Part shown: positions 1 to 11,861 of the stretch, one piece after another
Layout of the letters: the number at the start of each line of letters is the position of its first letter
Position numbering within the stretch: position 1 is the stretch's first letter
Assembly (NCBI GenBank): GCA_910574455.1
Contig: CAJSYZ010000005.1
Coordinates: 558,001-622,000, forward strand
Length of the DNA stretch: 64,000 bases
Origin: Trichaptum fuscoviolaceum
Lineage: Eukaryota; Basidiomycota; Agaricomycetes; Hymenochaetales; Trichaptaceae
Direction: 5' to 3'
Program-made: the position numbers and the translations under genes
The notes under the pieces: model-generated
Told to the model about the DNA's origin: nothing
What the model saw: the letters and a program-made list of their open reading frames with translations, nothing else
Databases searched by the model: none

Positions 1-314
1 GTATTTATGTATTAGTGTATATCTAATTCCGGTGATAGAGGTTATAAGGTCTTCCTTCTTGCATTAAACACATTTTAGTTCCCTCAACAGTGGATGGCTG
101 TGTACACCCTTACACCTTGTGCTCAACGTTAGGCTTGGGCTTAATTGTGAAGCAACCAATCCCTAACGCAGATGTGAAGCCATCAATGAGGCGATGTGAC
201 CAGTGTAAGAATGCGAAGGCTGCAGTGAGAACAGCTGCATGGAGGATGAGACGTTCAGTCTGCTCCTCTGGATGAAAGCTGTGTTTTACGGTGTCAGTAA
301 TGCTCAGATGAACA

Positions 315-1803
315 CTAGTCGACGAACCTGGGAGAAAGCAGTCCCATATTCACGTAGATCGCGCCAGCTGCTAGGGGTGCAAATGCCCCGAAGTTGAACC
401 ACGGGAAAGGGGAGCGCGTCAGACGCGCGAGGATGATCCTTGGCCCGAGCTTCCCGAAAGCAAAGGTAATGAGGACCGCGAATTCGATGAGCCCTCCGTA
501 TGGCGTCGTGCGGTCATCGAGGATATGGGAGGCCGGAGACAGTGCCCAGGAGCATGCGAGCCCGATGAAGATGAAGAAGGGAATATGTTCGGAGAGGGTC
601 GGGAGGAACGGTAAGGAGGAATCGCGTCGAGATTTGCGCACATTGATGAGGCTGATTTGAACAAGACATCAGTCCTTGTGGAAGACTACGAAGTTGAACT
701 AGATCCGTACCATTCAGGAATATGAATTAAGAGGAGCGACAGTAATGCTCTGTAGATTCGTGAGAACGCACTGCATTCATAAACTGTATGGCACGTACGA
801 GAACACCACTACATCGTATAGATGGAAGCTCGGGCAGACCCACTTGAGGACTCCGAACGATCGAATCTCTCGTAGCCAAACCTGAGGGCCTACGCGTCTA
901 TTTGTCAGTTTCGCGATCGCCGTTCAAGAGGAACAGGGCTTGCCGAATATAGCTGAGATAAGGTGTATGGCGCATGCTATGAGGACTCCTTCAGTCGGGC
1001 CGTTGAAGTAGCCAAGATATAAAGTTCCCGTGTGGTACTCTTCCCATGTGCTCTTGAGAGAGAAAGTGGGATTAAGTGGAATGTCGAAGGATGAAAAGCT
1101 GCTACTCACAAACCACATAGCGGCGCATCCGACAAGGACCAGGAAAACCCCTTTTGGGGATGGTCCCACACTAACGGACGCGACTTGAATAAGACCTCCG
1201 AGCCCACAGTTAAGGCTATCGATGGTGTGGTCGAATATGTGCCCTTCGCAAGGAGTCAGCTAAATCCGATCGACCATGACAAAAAGAGGGGAGTTCTACC
1301 CAGAGCAGAAGAAGTGCCCGTACGACGGGCTTGTCGGCCATCTACGTCTATAGTCAAAGATTAGTGGGGATAAGAAAGAATTGGTGAGGTTACATACTGT
1401 CGAATGTTTGGTAGAGGAACAATCCCACCGCGAAGCATAGATAGAGCCATGAGGGTCCCGGACTGACCAGGTCTGGCACGTATGTCGCAAGTAATAGCAC
1501 ACTATATAGGATTCTTGAGAAATATAGAAAGAAAGATTTGGGAGATAGCTGACTTTAATATGATGAATCCAAAACCAGACAGCGTTATCAAATTCGGTGC
1601 CATCCACATAGGAAACACATGGATGACCAGCTCAGACCCTAGTAGATATCGTTGTATTTGAATTTACTACAGCTTTTGCAGATGTAAAGGCTTACAGTGA
1701 CGTAGTACTGTATCCAGGTCAGCAAAAGCCTCACCCATTATGAGATGCGGGCTTACCATGATTATAGACAATTGACTTATCAATCGCAGAATATCGATAA
1801 AAT
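315..1803 (-). CDS. Choline/ethanolaminephosphotransferase (CDP-alcohol phosphatidyltransferase), 5' end unresolved
   Basis: Integral membrane enzyme of the Kennedy pathway that transfers phosphocholine or phosphoethanolamine from the CDP-alcohol to diacylglycerol (family knowledge; substrate cannot be told from sequence). Exons read on the minus strand: about 1803-1760 (YSAIDKSIVYN, equivalent to the N-terminal YSGVDKSL region), about 1660-1570 (FPMWMAPNLITLSGFGF), about 1505-1410 (PGPSWLYLCFAVGLFLYQTFD), then 1340-1298 and 1253-924. Splicing out the intron between 1298 and 1253 rebuilds the complete catalytic signature DG-x2-AR-x8-G-x3-D-x3-D. The exon ending at 924 carries WEEYHTGTLYLGYFNGP, typical of the family. 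The last exon (about 641-315) holds three hydrophobic segments and ends GLLSPRFVD. The middle exon(s) between 924 and 641 and the start codon upstream of 1803 were not resolved. No disruption seen. Confidence 0.8.
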
Positions 1804-2153
1804 CTGAATGAACGAGAAAACCGTTGGTCAGTCACTAACTCTTTTTACCTGAAACGAACATACCTTAAGTTAGATAGTGCTTCAGAACTGAAATATGGTT
1901 CATAAAATAGGCCGTGCATGGTCGTGAAATGTCACTGGTCGCGGTTGAAAGAAGAAAAAATTACAAGTGGCTGGAATTTCGCTAAGAAATACTCTCGGCA
2001 GACTCCGAGACGCGATTATTTACATTTATGTACGCGTTATTTGTTTGTCTTAACAACCTCAAGCTCTGTACTACGCGAGCCGCTTTTGTCCAGTGGACGT
2101 GCCACTTGGCTCTTGCCTTACATCCTCCTCCACACTCGTCGTTGTTCAGAACG

Positions 2154-4088
2154 ATGGCGACGGCGTTTCGTCTCCCATTAGTACCGTGCGCTCCGCATCA
2201 ACTATCGCCTCTTATCAACAAGAAAGCATCGGGTGGATCAGCTCTGAAGCGACCGCGCTCGCCAGAGCCATCGGTTGCTCAACTAGCACATGATGTGGCA
2301 AAGCGGCACAGAGCACACGCACAGTCCACAAAGGAGCAAGTAGACTTGAAGGAGAAGGAGAAGCGCAGGGCAGAGAGGGAGGCTCAGAAGGAGGAATTCC
2401 GTGCCAAATACACCAAAGCGTTCCCGTCGTGGACGTTCTATTTCGACACGACAGATGCAGAGAGAGATGCATTAGCTCCTCGAGTCGTACAGCTTAATGG
2501 CGTATGTGTTGTACTCAATATCACTTCTTCGTGCTAAGATCTAACTTGGGTGGCACAGCGTATAGCAAAGTTCTTCTCAAACGAAGTTACTCATTTCATA
2601 ACCAACCGGCCCACCCCTGAGACAGAAGGTGACAAAGAGAACTCAAGCAAATCCAAAGCATCAGGAAGCTTGTTGTTGCGAAGCCCTATTAAGTTAAGAG
2701 GCCTGTGCGTTATCCTTATCATATCCTTCGTACATTGTTCTAATGATCTTCGAAGTCCTGTCGATGACCTATCTGCGTCTGGCTATGAGACACTGGTCAA
2801 GAAAGCGAAGCAGTTCGGAATGAAGATCTGGGACACGACGAAACTGGATTCTGTCCTAGAGCGATGCTATGTACCTGCTCAGTCTGTCGGAGCGCCGTCA
2901 CATGGACCTAGCCGTTCGCTCACGAGCCTCCTAGAATCTGAACGGAAATATGGTACCACTTCTGAACGCGATCCAACCCAGAAACGTCATGATTACCACT
3001 ACTTCTCTAAAGGAAGCTACTTCGTTCTTGTGGAAGATATTCGGCAGGAGATCGCGACTATCGCTGCTCTTGAATATCCTGTGACTAGAACGAGTGATGG
3101 CAAGGAAAAGGGAACCTGGCCTATTCCTCACTGCCACCCCCTTGCACGTGGACCTTTCATTGAATATAACGAGAAGGAAGAACGTCGACGCGAGAAGCAA
3201 GAACGCTACGACCGTGAACGCGAAGAGATCAAGGCTGCCGAGATGAAGAAGCTCAAACTTAAGCAGGTTCAACGAAAGCAACACGACTTGCGCCGCTCAG
3301 TATCCATGAGCAATCTGCAACGCGAAGCTCAAATGAACTGTGCTCCAATTGACTCGACCAATGGCATGAATGCATCAGGACACCTGGGGAGTTACATCGC
3401 TGCATCGGGGAATAGTGTTGGCATTACATCCACGTATGGCACGACGTCTACCGTTGGTGCAGGCAGTTCAATGCGTAATAGCCTTACACAACTGCCACCA
3501 CAGTTGAGGGACCGTCTTCAAAACCAAGTAATCACTACCCGTCGGGTCATCGGAACTGATAAGGACAAAGGCTCTGGCGTGAGTAAAGCGTCGGCTTCTT
3601 CTACAATGATGCCTCCACCAGATGTGCCCGAGCGAAAGCATCTTTTGAGGAAGTCGAAGAGTACCAACACCTTACGTCTCCCAAAGCGTGACGAAAAGAG
3701 CAAGCCAGGCTACTGTGAAAGCTGTCGGCAAAAGTTTGAAAACTTCAGTACTGTAAGCTCTTTTTCTTTCTCGCGTTACGATAAAGAGGTCACTAAATCA
3801 TCACATCAACAGCACATCAGAGGGCGGAAGCATCAAAAATTTGCTAACAATGATGCGAACTTCGCGCAACTTGACGCAGTGTTAAGCCGTGTAAGAAGGC
3901 CTACCATCGCTGAGGTCCAGAAAGCGGAGCAGGACTACGAGGCGTGCCGTCAGCGTGCTCTCCAAAGCACACCTCACTTCGGCAGCTCAAGTAGTCAGAA
4001 TAAAAATGCTGGGGCCGAAGAAGCGATCGCAGATGAACCACAATACATCTATCTGGATGATGACGATGACGACATGGGAGAGATGTGA
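2154..4088 (+). CDS. DBF4: Dbf4/Dfp1-like activator subunit of Cdc7 kinase
   Basis: Regulatory subunit of the Dbf4-dependent kinase that licenses replication origins (family knowledge). Exons 2154-2501, 2559-2704, 2756-3752 and 3813-4088 sum to 1767 nt, 588 aa. The N-terminus (MATAFRLPLVP) is basic. A BRCT-like motif N spans the first junction (VVQLNG then RIAKFFSNEVTHFITNRP). Motif M is around YHYFSKGSYFVLVEDIRQE followed by ALEYPV. The Dbf4-type zinc finger is split by intron 3 and is restored on splicing: YCESC then HIRGRKHQKFA (C-x2-C ... H-x5-H). A lysine/arginine-rich helix (EKEERRREKQERYDRE) sits between M and the finger, and the C-terminus is Asp-rich (YLDDDDDDMGEM). Introns 2 and 3 (51 and 60 nt) contain no in-frame stop, so an unspliced reading frame also runs through. 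Start chosen at 2154 because no conserved sequence lies upstream. Intron 2 is inferred from its GT/AG and branch-like CTAAT and from the repeated LRSP on both sides. Confidence 0.9.
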
Positions 4089-4448
4089 AAACTATGAGCG
4101 ACGTGCTTAACCCAGCGAGCGTCACGAGGACCGGTCAGTTTTTTTTTTCAATTCACTGCATTTTCTGTACATTCTACATTCCATCACCTATGCATACACA
4201 CTGCTTTCGTATCGGATAGCACATTCGCCTCAATCTTGTCCTTCAGCTTTCTTGACAGATGTATTATTAATAGAGAAACCTTGAACATCGAGTTATTTGT
4301 TGTATACGCCGGAACACTACCACAGTTTCACGCCATTTAGTTCAAAAATGTTATATTGACCCAAGCGCAACTTGAAGAACAAGTACGTAATTCTCCTCAC
4401 TGGCAGCCTGAGCGTCGCAAGCGCTCATCACTGCGTTTAGGGTTCCGT
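4089..4448. other. Intergenic, convergent 3' regions
   Basis: Between the stop of the Dbf4 gene and the stop of hydrophobin A. Contains a T-tract directly after the Dbf4 stop (4140-4148) and AT-rich sequence; no coding signal recognised. Confidence 0.5.
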
Positions 4449-4978
4449 TCAAAGGTCAATATTGATTGGTGTACAGCCGATGGCGATCAACCCATCTACG
4501 ATGGAACCCGTCAGCATAGAAGATCGCGTGTATGATATATCAGTTGCTTACTGAAGCTGTCGTTTTCACAGCATACTGTCTGAGCGGCACAATTCGTACC
4601 ACTGACACCAACACCCTTGAAGCATATGATAGTGTCAGTCAAAACCTTACATCCATTGTAGCAAGCATACCGTGATGGGGCTGCAGGTGACACCAATGAG
4701 GCCTGTTATATCCTGGACAATAATGCCCAGCCTAAATTACAGGGCACTTAGATCATGCACGGTAACGATGATAAAACAGCATAGTACAGAGAGAGCAGTC
4801 CAGTTACCGCCTGGCTTGTGCTGTTGGCGGACTGTGTGCTATCGCAGCACTGGACGGAACCTGTAGAACAAGACTGGCTCGGAGAGGGAGCCGGAGTGGT
4901 ATTGGGGGCAGGGGCTGGAGCTGGAGTGGCGACCGCAAGGATGGCCAGGGACATAGCGACAGCGACTTTGAAGAACAT
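4449..4978 (-). CDS. Class I hydrophobin A
   Basis: Small secreted cell-wall protein that self-assembles into amphipathic rodlets on aerial hyphae (family knowledge). Four exons, 4978-4788, 4731-4671, 4615-4552 and 4495-4449, sum to 363 nt, 120 aa. Residues 1-20 form a signal peptide (MFFKVAVAMSLAILAVATPA) followed by a Pro/Ala/Thr spacer. All eight cysteines of the hydrophobin pattern appear in order after splicing: SC, QCC, TC, NC, VCC, GC, with LLGIIVQDITGLIGVTCSP in the middle and a NINGLIAIGCTPI-like C-terminus (NGLIAIGCTPINIDL). The exon phases and the lengths of exons 2-4 (61, 64, 47 nt) are identical to hydrophobin B at 7843. Introns are 46-56 nt and begin with GT and end with AG. Confidence 0.93.
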
Positions 4979-7842
4979 TGTGGACCGTGAAGAATGGGAG
5001 TGTGCTGTACAAATTGGAGGGGCTGTTCGAGCTGAAGAGATATTTAGCTGCTATGAGAGCTGCCTTTATACCATTCAGTCCAGGTACGCCTGAGGCTTTG
5101 TGCATAATATCTATATATGAATGGTCAATTTGGAGAAAATATACAATCGAATTCGGACAATGACCTTTTCTCGTACAATTGGTGACCTGGGACACGCCAA
5201 GAGCAAGAACCGATACCATATAGTCGCTTCCAGGGATGTACTCATAGTTGAGAACTAGTACCCAATAAAGAGACGACGAAGTTGCTTCTTCAAAGAGATA
5301 GTCAATTTATAGAAGCTTCGATGGGAAGCCCGATGAGGGGTGTTGTCCACAGTCAGAGAACGATATTGTCTGGTTTTTATTTCGTCTATATATTGCGAAT
5401 GAGGAGGGACTCGGAGTGGTGATAGCTCTTAACGTGGGTCAGATGAAGAAAATATTGATGTCCTTTCAAACAAACTGAATAAGTTTGCATGATACATTTC
5501 AAAGTATGTACATACGCCTCACAACGGTAGAAATGACAGTCTTGTGTTGAAGTATCTAGTCTCACTGAGTCATGACGGTGCGTAGATAACAGCCGCAAAG
5601 TGGAATCCGATGCACAGGCCACGCGTGAGACGCTGGCTTGCTTCCCTACGCGATTGATGATAGGACGATCTACTCAGCAGGACAAGAAAGGTCAGATTGA
5701 AATGATTAGGAAGGCTAGATTAGCACGAAGGGGTAGTGAAGAGGGGAAAGGGACTGATGCGTTGGCAAATGAGGCTAGTGATAGGATCTTCAATATTGCA
5801 CGTGTTGAGTATAAGAAAGTAAATTCCGATGAAACTACTTCAGGGAGTCCATGTCACTCATCGAACGTTCCCGTGTTCATATGAGTTAAAGATTGACTGG
5901 TTTTAAGAAATATCAGTATGCATTTTGATAGGAATGGCATTTACTCACGATTGGAACAGCCTACTATGGGAGAGAACTAGCTCTTACATACGAAGACAAC
6001 CGATGCTGTCTTGAGGAAGATAAGGTCGCGTTTCTATTTGTAATGAACTTGGGTGATACAGCGAGTACCACGGTACAGGTTTCCGGATATGAGGGTGTTC
6101 AGGCTGCGTAGATTATATCTGAGTCACAGCATGCTTGTTGTTCATCTTCGAAATTTGGGAGAAGTCGCGTTATTTCGCACGAGTGAGTCTTAGCGAACAC
6201 CGAAAGTCAGGAGGGTGCACTAGGAATAGTATTCTGACGTCGAATAAAGCAGGTTCAAATTAGAATTGTGGAATGTAACAATTTCATATGAGATACGCAC
6301 CTTCAATTAGATATAATGCAGCGCTTAAATTCGATATGAATCTATGACTCACTCGTCATTGAATCAACTTGACGAAGGTAGTGATGACAGATAAGACGAG
6401 AGGAGATGTTGTGGAGCATCATCCGTGCGTGGAACTACTCAATTACCACCTATGAAGGACCCTTGATTTATATTGTGACTTTTACCACACGAGATCTCCA
6501 GATGAGCATTAATTTCCGAGTTCCAGCAGCGTCGGCAGGTGGGCGATTGGTACTATAGTTATGTATCTGATTGCTGGTCCAGATATTTCTAGCCACGGTC
6601 GGCCATCCCAACTTGGATGAGTAAGCTCTATAGTTGTGGTTCATTGAATTTGAAGAAGAAGTGCAACAGAATTGATGTTGTAGTAGAAGCAAGAGATGCA
6701 ACGCGAGGACTCTGTCCGGCTTAAAAACTTTTTGTATTCTCCTCGGCATATGCCGAACTACTAGTATGTTCTCTGCCTTCAGGCAACAGGCTTCCTCTAT
6801 GACAGTATTCAGAGCGCAGTCTATACAGCTAATACAAAAAACCGACTCCCATATATAAATCCTTTCTCGAGATAGCACCGAACAAAGAGATACGTCATCC
6901 TGTAATTGCTTTTCTTTGATAAATTGATGTACAGTATGTACTGTACTGGTGCTAAACCTAATACAAACGTTACCATCTTTGTCTGGTCAGTTACTCGTAA
7001 AGAGAAAGGACGACATTAAGCTTTTGTTACTTACCTGACATGACACTCTTCAGTGGCAACCCCTCGGTGACGTGGGCACCTGATTTACACAAGGGTCCGT
7101 GCGTGGATAATATAGGATCACGCGGACGGCTTTGCTTGCAGTAGAGAAACATGAGGATGAGATCTATGAGATAACGTCATATTAATACAGGTTTTATTCT
7201 TGATTGAAAAAGGGGATCGCTACGCCGCTGAGATCAAGTGCTTCGCATTGTGATGCCACAGCCTGAGAGTGTAAACGCATGACGTCGACGGGTACGAGGG
7301 CGGATTCGAAGAATCCCCATCAAGGCTTAGATAATCTTCATCTCCAGAGCATATTTTCTGCACTCCTGTTCCCTCTGGAGACTGCAGAAACAGCATATTG
7401 TGGCCAGTTAAAGCTCCAGTAAATATACTAAATTTAGCCAAGTGATGCCGATCTTTCTTTTCGGACTTTGCCGAGGGAGGTTACGATGCGGGAAGGAACT
7501 CTTTCATCCAGAAAAAAGACGGGCAACGTCTTGAGAAACGTTTGCTATATTCTATCTATCTCCTCCTCTACGAGCATATAGAACATGTGTGGAGCTAGTA
7601 CATTTCTCTCCTCTCGCCTCATGCGCCAGGGTGCTTCTGTACTCCACCTCGAAATGAGCCTGTACAGTGTGATGATTGTTTCCTGCTGGAGGAAAGCGCA
7701 CAGACCAAGATCTTGGTGTATAAATGATCGAAAGTGTTAGCAAGACTCTTCAGGAAAGTCAACGATCGCACCTATCCAGCAGGTCTTCAACATATTCCGA
7801 GTCAGGCGCAGCAGTAACCGATAATCTTCAACCTCGTCCAAG
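4979..7842. other. Intergenic between the two hydrophobins, no gene recognised
   Basis: About 2.9 kb that should hold the divergent promoters of the two hydrophobin genes. Open frames here (for example 5600-5884 plus and 6468-6878 minus) have no family motif I recognise and no plausible exon partners. A decayed insert is possible but nothing definite was seen. Confidence 0.4.
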
Positions 7843-8360
7843 ATGTTTTCCAAGCTCGCTTCCGTATTCTTCACCGCCCTCCTCGCGGCCGCCACAACCG
7901 TCTCTGCCCAGCAGTGCAGCACCGGGTCCCTGAACTGCTGCGACAGCGTCCAGTCCGCCGGGAGCACCGCAGTTGCACCCATCCTCGCAGCGTAAGTTGT
8001 CCAGACAAACCGCAGATTTATGACCGTCATGATGATATTGATCACCGTCACAATGATGTTAATATAGTCTCGGCGTCGTCGTTCAGGACCTCAATGTTCC
8101 TGTCGGACTTACCTGCGACCCAATCACAGTGCGTCAGAGCTCATGTCAAAGTATCCGGTCTATATATACTGACAGGTCTCTCCGACTCTGGTTTAGGTCG
8201 TTGGTGTCAGTGGTACTTCGTGCGCTGCTCAGACTGTCTGCTGCGACAATGATAGCTTCAGTAAGTCACAACTCTTGCAATAGTTCTGAATTAGACTAAC
8301 TTCCGGTTTCAAGACGGTGTTATTGCCCTCGGCTGCACGCCGGTCGACGTCGGGCTTTGA
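7843..8360 (+). CDS. Class I hydrophobin B
   Basis: Secreted amphipathic surface protein. Exons 7843-7991, 8068-8128, 8197-8260 and 8314-8360 sum to 321 nt, 106 aa. Residues 1-20 (MFSKLASVFFTALLAAATTV) are a signal peptide ending near VSAQ. The eight-cysteine pattern is complete: QC, NCC, TC, SC, VCC, GC. The core LGVVVQDLNVPVGLTCDP and the end NGVIALGCTPVDVGL are typical of class I basidiomycete hydrophobins. Shorter Pro/Ala spacer than hydrophobin A, otherwise the same exon plan, so the two are paralogues that were duplicated with introns in place. No defect seen. Confidence 0.94.
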
Positions 8361-8612
8361 GTAGCTTGCTCCAGAAATCTCAGCTTATGGACTCAGTATC
8401 AATTAGTGGATCCTTGCATTGTATTGGACCTTTCAGAATCAAGTCAAGTTTTGCGCCGTTTTCTAGCGGTTATTGCGTTTCCAAAAAAAAAGAAGGAAAA
8501 CCAAGTGTCCAATCAAGCCTTGTTGCAGTAGTATCCAACGAACAACAGATATAGTACACACATGTGAGCACAGAGATCATTATGGCTGCCCGGAACCAAT
8601 GTATAGCATAGA

Positions 8613-10378
8613 TCAAGCTAGAGAACCCTAAATGCCGGAGTGTCTCAGTAACCATTATCATGAAAGGACGAACCATTCACTCACCATAGGGTCCCATGGA
8701 GGTAAAACAACCTTCTCGCCCTTTTCAAACACCTTCACGAGCTCCCTAGGCGCAAGGACCTTTGGTACGACCACCTGGTACACAAACTCATCGAACCACG
8801 CATCGCTCATCACAAAGTAACCCTTCGCGCCCACGTCCGGACCCCAGCTGTTCTCGACCTTGTACCTGACAGGCTTTCCGGCCGCGTCTAGGTGCACACC
8901 GGAGATGACCATGGCGTGCGTCATGGACGATTCGCCGAGCTCGAGGCGCTGCGCTTTCGTGAGCCCGAATGAGATGTCGAATGCGTTGGCGTATTGGTGC
9001 AGGGCGGTGTCCATGATCCCGCCCACTCGGTCAGAGAACTGGCCTACGTCGCAGCCGAAGAAGACAGGCTGCCCAGCTTTAAGCAAAGCAACAACGGCAG
9101 CCTTTAAGTCTGAGCTTTCCGTGTTCACATCTGGACTGATTTGTAAGCAATTGTGACGAGTGCGTAAGTGCTATTGGATCTACTAACAAAGGACAGGACG
9201 ACCACCCCAGATATTTCCGAGCTTATCCACCGTGTACAGCTTCTTGTACTCGTTTCGCGGGTCGTTGATCAGAGAGAATGATTGCGAAGGCTGTCTAAAC
9301 GTAAGTAAACAGGTCATCCTAATCGTAAAGAAAATTCGAATACCGGGTATTTGCTGGAAGAAAACTCTTTGTAGAATTCCACCGGAGTACCAGTCCAGGT
9401 CTTCGGCTTGTCATCCTTGTCATAGTAGTCCCAAGTAAACTTTTCGTTCGGGCGTGGAGGAACACCAAGGTTCGCTGTCATGATAGACCAGACCTCCTGC
9501 ATCAGCTCCTCCTTCTTCGCACGAACAGACTGCAAGATCTCCTCATCAGATAGGTTCGAGGTTGACCGCAGTGACTTGACCAGTTGACGGAGAATAAGTG
9601 AATGTTCGCGAAGTTTGAGCTTGAGGATGCTGTTGAGGCCGCTTGAAGACGACGACGAGAAGGACTCCGGGTATATGGGTTGTGGTACAACACCATAGGT
9701 CTGTTTGAGCTGCTTAGACCATCTAGTGCTACGAATGAGAAGAGGGAACCGACCTCCAACAAGTTAACGGCCATATCCCATTGACCACCATCAGAAATCA
9801 ATTCCTTGTTCAGGTACGCTATCAGCCTGTCATCTAGAGGTAGATCCGCCGACTCGATCGATAACTCCAAGTAATAGTTACTCTTGTTGAGTTTGTCCCA
9901 CATGAACAAATACGACTAAAACGGACTGGCATATTAGCGCATTCTGTGACGTCGAATCACTGACACGTACTTGCGACAACTGAAACTCTTTCAGGTTAAG
10001 CTTCTGCATAACGCTGTAGCGCAGCACGTTCGTCGTCGCGAACAGCCAGCAACGGCCGCTCGATTTCTGGCTGGTGATCGGGTCGGTCTTGAAGTCTAGC
10101 TGCAAGTTGAAGACGTGCGCGTCGGCGACCTTGGTGTCGCGCGAGGCTAGGGCAGCCTTGTAGTCCGTATCGACAAGGATGGTCCTTGCAAGTTGGACCT
10201 TCGGGTCTTTCGCCACCTTCTCCTCCCAGCCCTCGACGTTCCTCAACGAAATCGAGCCATCGACCGACACGGGTTCGCTGGTCACCGTCATATGTCCGCA
10301 AGTGTCCTGAGATTCTTTCTCATTCAAGGATTGGACAGACGGTAAACTCTGAACGACAGATGAGTGCGACGAGCCCAT
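8613..10378 (-). CDS. Bleomycin hydrolase-type cysteine aminopeptidase (peptidase C1B)
   Basis: Cytosolic papain-fold aminopeptidase of the bleomycin hydrolase / Gal6-Lap3 family, which also hydrolyses homocysteine thiolactone in yeast (family knowledge). Six exons: 10378-9971, 9915-9754, 9700-9344, 9290-9188, 9130-8685 and 8627-8613, total 1491 nt, 496 aa. Catalytic residues are all present: Gln104 and Cys110 in SQKSSGRCWLFA, His415 in MTHAMVISGV, and Asn437 in VENSWG. The 15-nt last exon supplies GSLA after WDPM, giving the conserved WDPMG-x-LA tail; in this family the C-terminal residues sit in the active site and limit the enzyme to aminopeptidase action. Start at 10378 (MGSSHSSVVQ) chosen because the in-frame ATG upstream lies outside conserved sequence. 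Intact. Confidence 0.93.
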
Positions 10379-11861
10379 GGTGGTGGTATGAGAGCAAGTT
10401 GAGATGTGCGGCGGCAGCAGAAGGGAGCATGCCACTTATACGCGCCATCGCGCAGATAAGGACCAGAATACATTGACGGAAGCACGCTTCCCCATAGGTT
10501 GGCGCATCAGGGTCCTCCACTGGCACTGCCCAGAGTCGTGAGAATTGATTTCAAGTTTCTTCAACTTGACTTTCAGCGACGAAGACTCGGATGAGGCACT
10601 GAGCTCCGACATAGCATCTGCGAGATTCGTATGCAGAGAAAGAACCTTGAAGCATCCGTGCTCCAGTAACCTCCCTCCCGACGAATCTCCCGATTCATTC
10701 GAAGGCGTGCTGGGACTCGGAGCTCCGGCGTAATTTTAACTTATCATCGTCAGAACGATGCATGCGAAGTTTGCGAGCAGCCTTGTGCTGCAGAGCCAAT
10801 TTAAGACGGCCAAGCTCGTGGATGTCCCCGAAGAGCTGGAAGGTGAAGAAAACGCCCGTCGCTGCCTGAGTGCGTAGCGCGGAAAGCATAGAGTTGCGAG
10901 ACTGGCACACCCTTTGAGAGGGTGGTCGTTTTTTGCAGTCTTTCCTTTTCACTGTTAAGGACGATACTATCTAAATAAAAGAATCAGTTCATTCGTACAC
11001 CTTTCAGGAAGTCATAGGAACTCACTGATATAGTAGTCTTAGTTATGCTGGTCGTATTCACTGGCCACCCCTCCAGCGCATGGTACGCGAGACCTTTGTG
11101 CCAATATCACCCTTTCCTTGTAAACGTATGTCTTGAGTCCGAGCCCGAACTTCGCTGAGTAGGACGAGGTATGCCACTCCTGCGAGTGCCAGTGCACATC
11201 TAGGAGGCACGCCAGCTAAATCAGTAACTACAGAAGATGGAAGAAGGAGTATCTACCATAGTTAAGTTTGTTTCGTAGAAAATCATGAGAGTATTGGATA
11301 CCAGTTGAATCGTTTGGGACAATGTTAACGTGGTATGCGGAGAGACCGGACGCGTCCGCTGCCACTGGCAGCGCGTTTCGGCAAATCGTATGCCACGTGA
11401 TCAACTTCAATGATGATCTTCAAGTTAAACTTCGCTTGAAATACTAACTTGGACCTGCACTGACTTGAAGTTCGAGCTGAGTCCCAACCTTATTCCTATC
11501 GAATAATATTCAACCAGATTCGCCACTGAGTTGCTGGTCAAATTTTCGCATTCTAATCAGACGATTAAATGTAGTAACGGAGACATGATGAGCTATAGTA
11601 GTTAATCAGGTATCGGAAATAAGTACTTGTCACGAATAGGCCCGGTTCAGTATAATTAGTTATTGCTCGAGCCAGATGCTGCACTGAAAAAAATCATATT
11701 AAATGGTCTGAGGTGAGGTGATATACATATAGAGCGTGTCTCTGACATCGAAATTCATCCTGACAAGCATTACAGTTGAGTACTCGGGATTTAGTACGGG
11801 GGGAAAAGAAACAAAACGTGACACATATTCGCGACTTTTGTCTACAGGTCTCGAAACGATA
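10379..11861. other. Intergenic / unresolved
   Basis: No gene could be assembled. On the minus strand short open stretches (about 11215-11060, reading LAGVPPRCALALAGVAYLVL, and 10952-10698) show a hydrophobic run and a basic tail and might be exons of a small membrane protein, but I could not join them or place them in a family. Confidence 0.3.

Noticed and set aside
5600..5884. 94-codon frame as a small gene
   Set aside because: No signal peptide, domain or splice partners; isolated in intergenic sequence.
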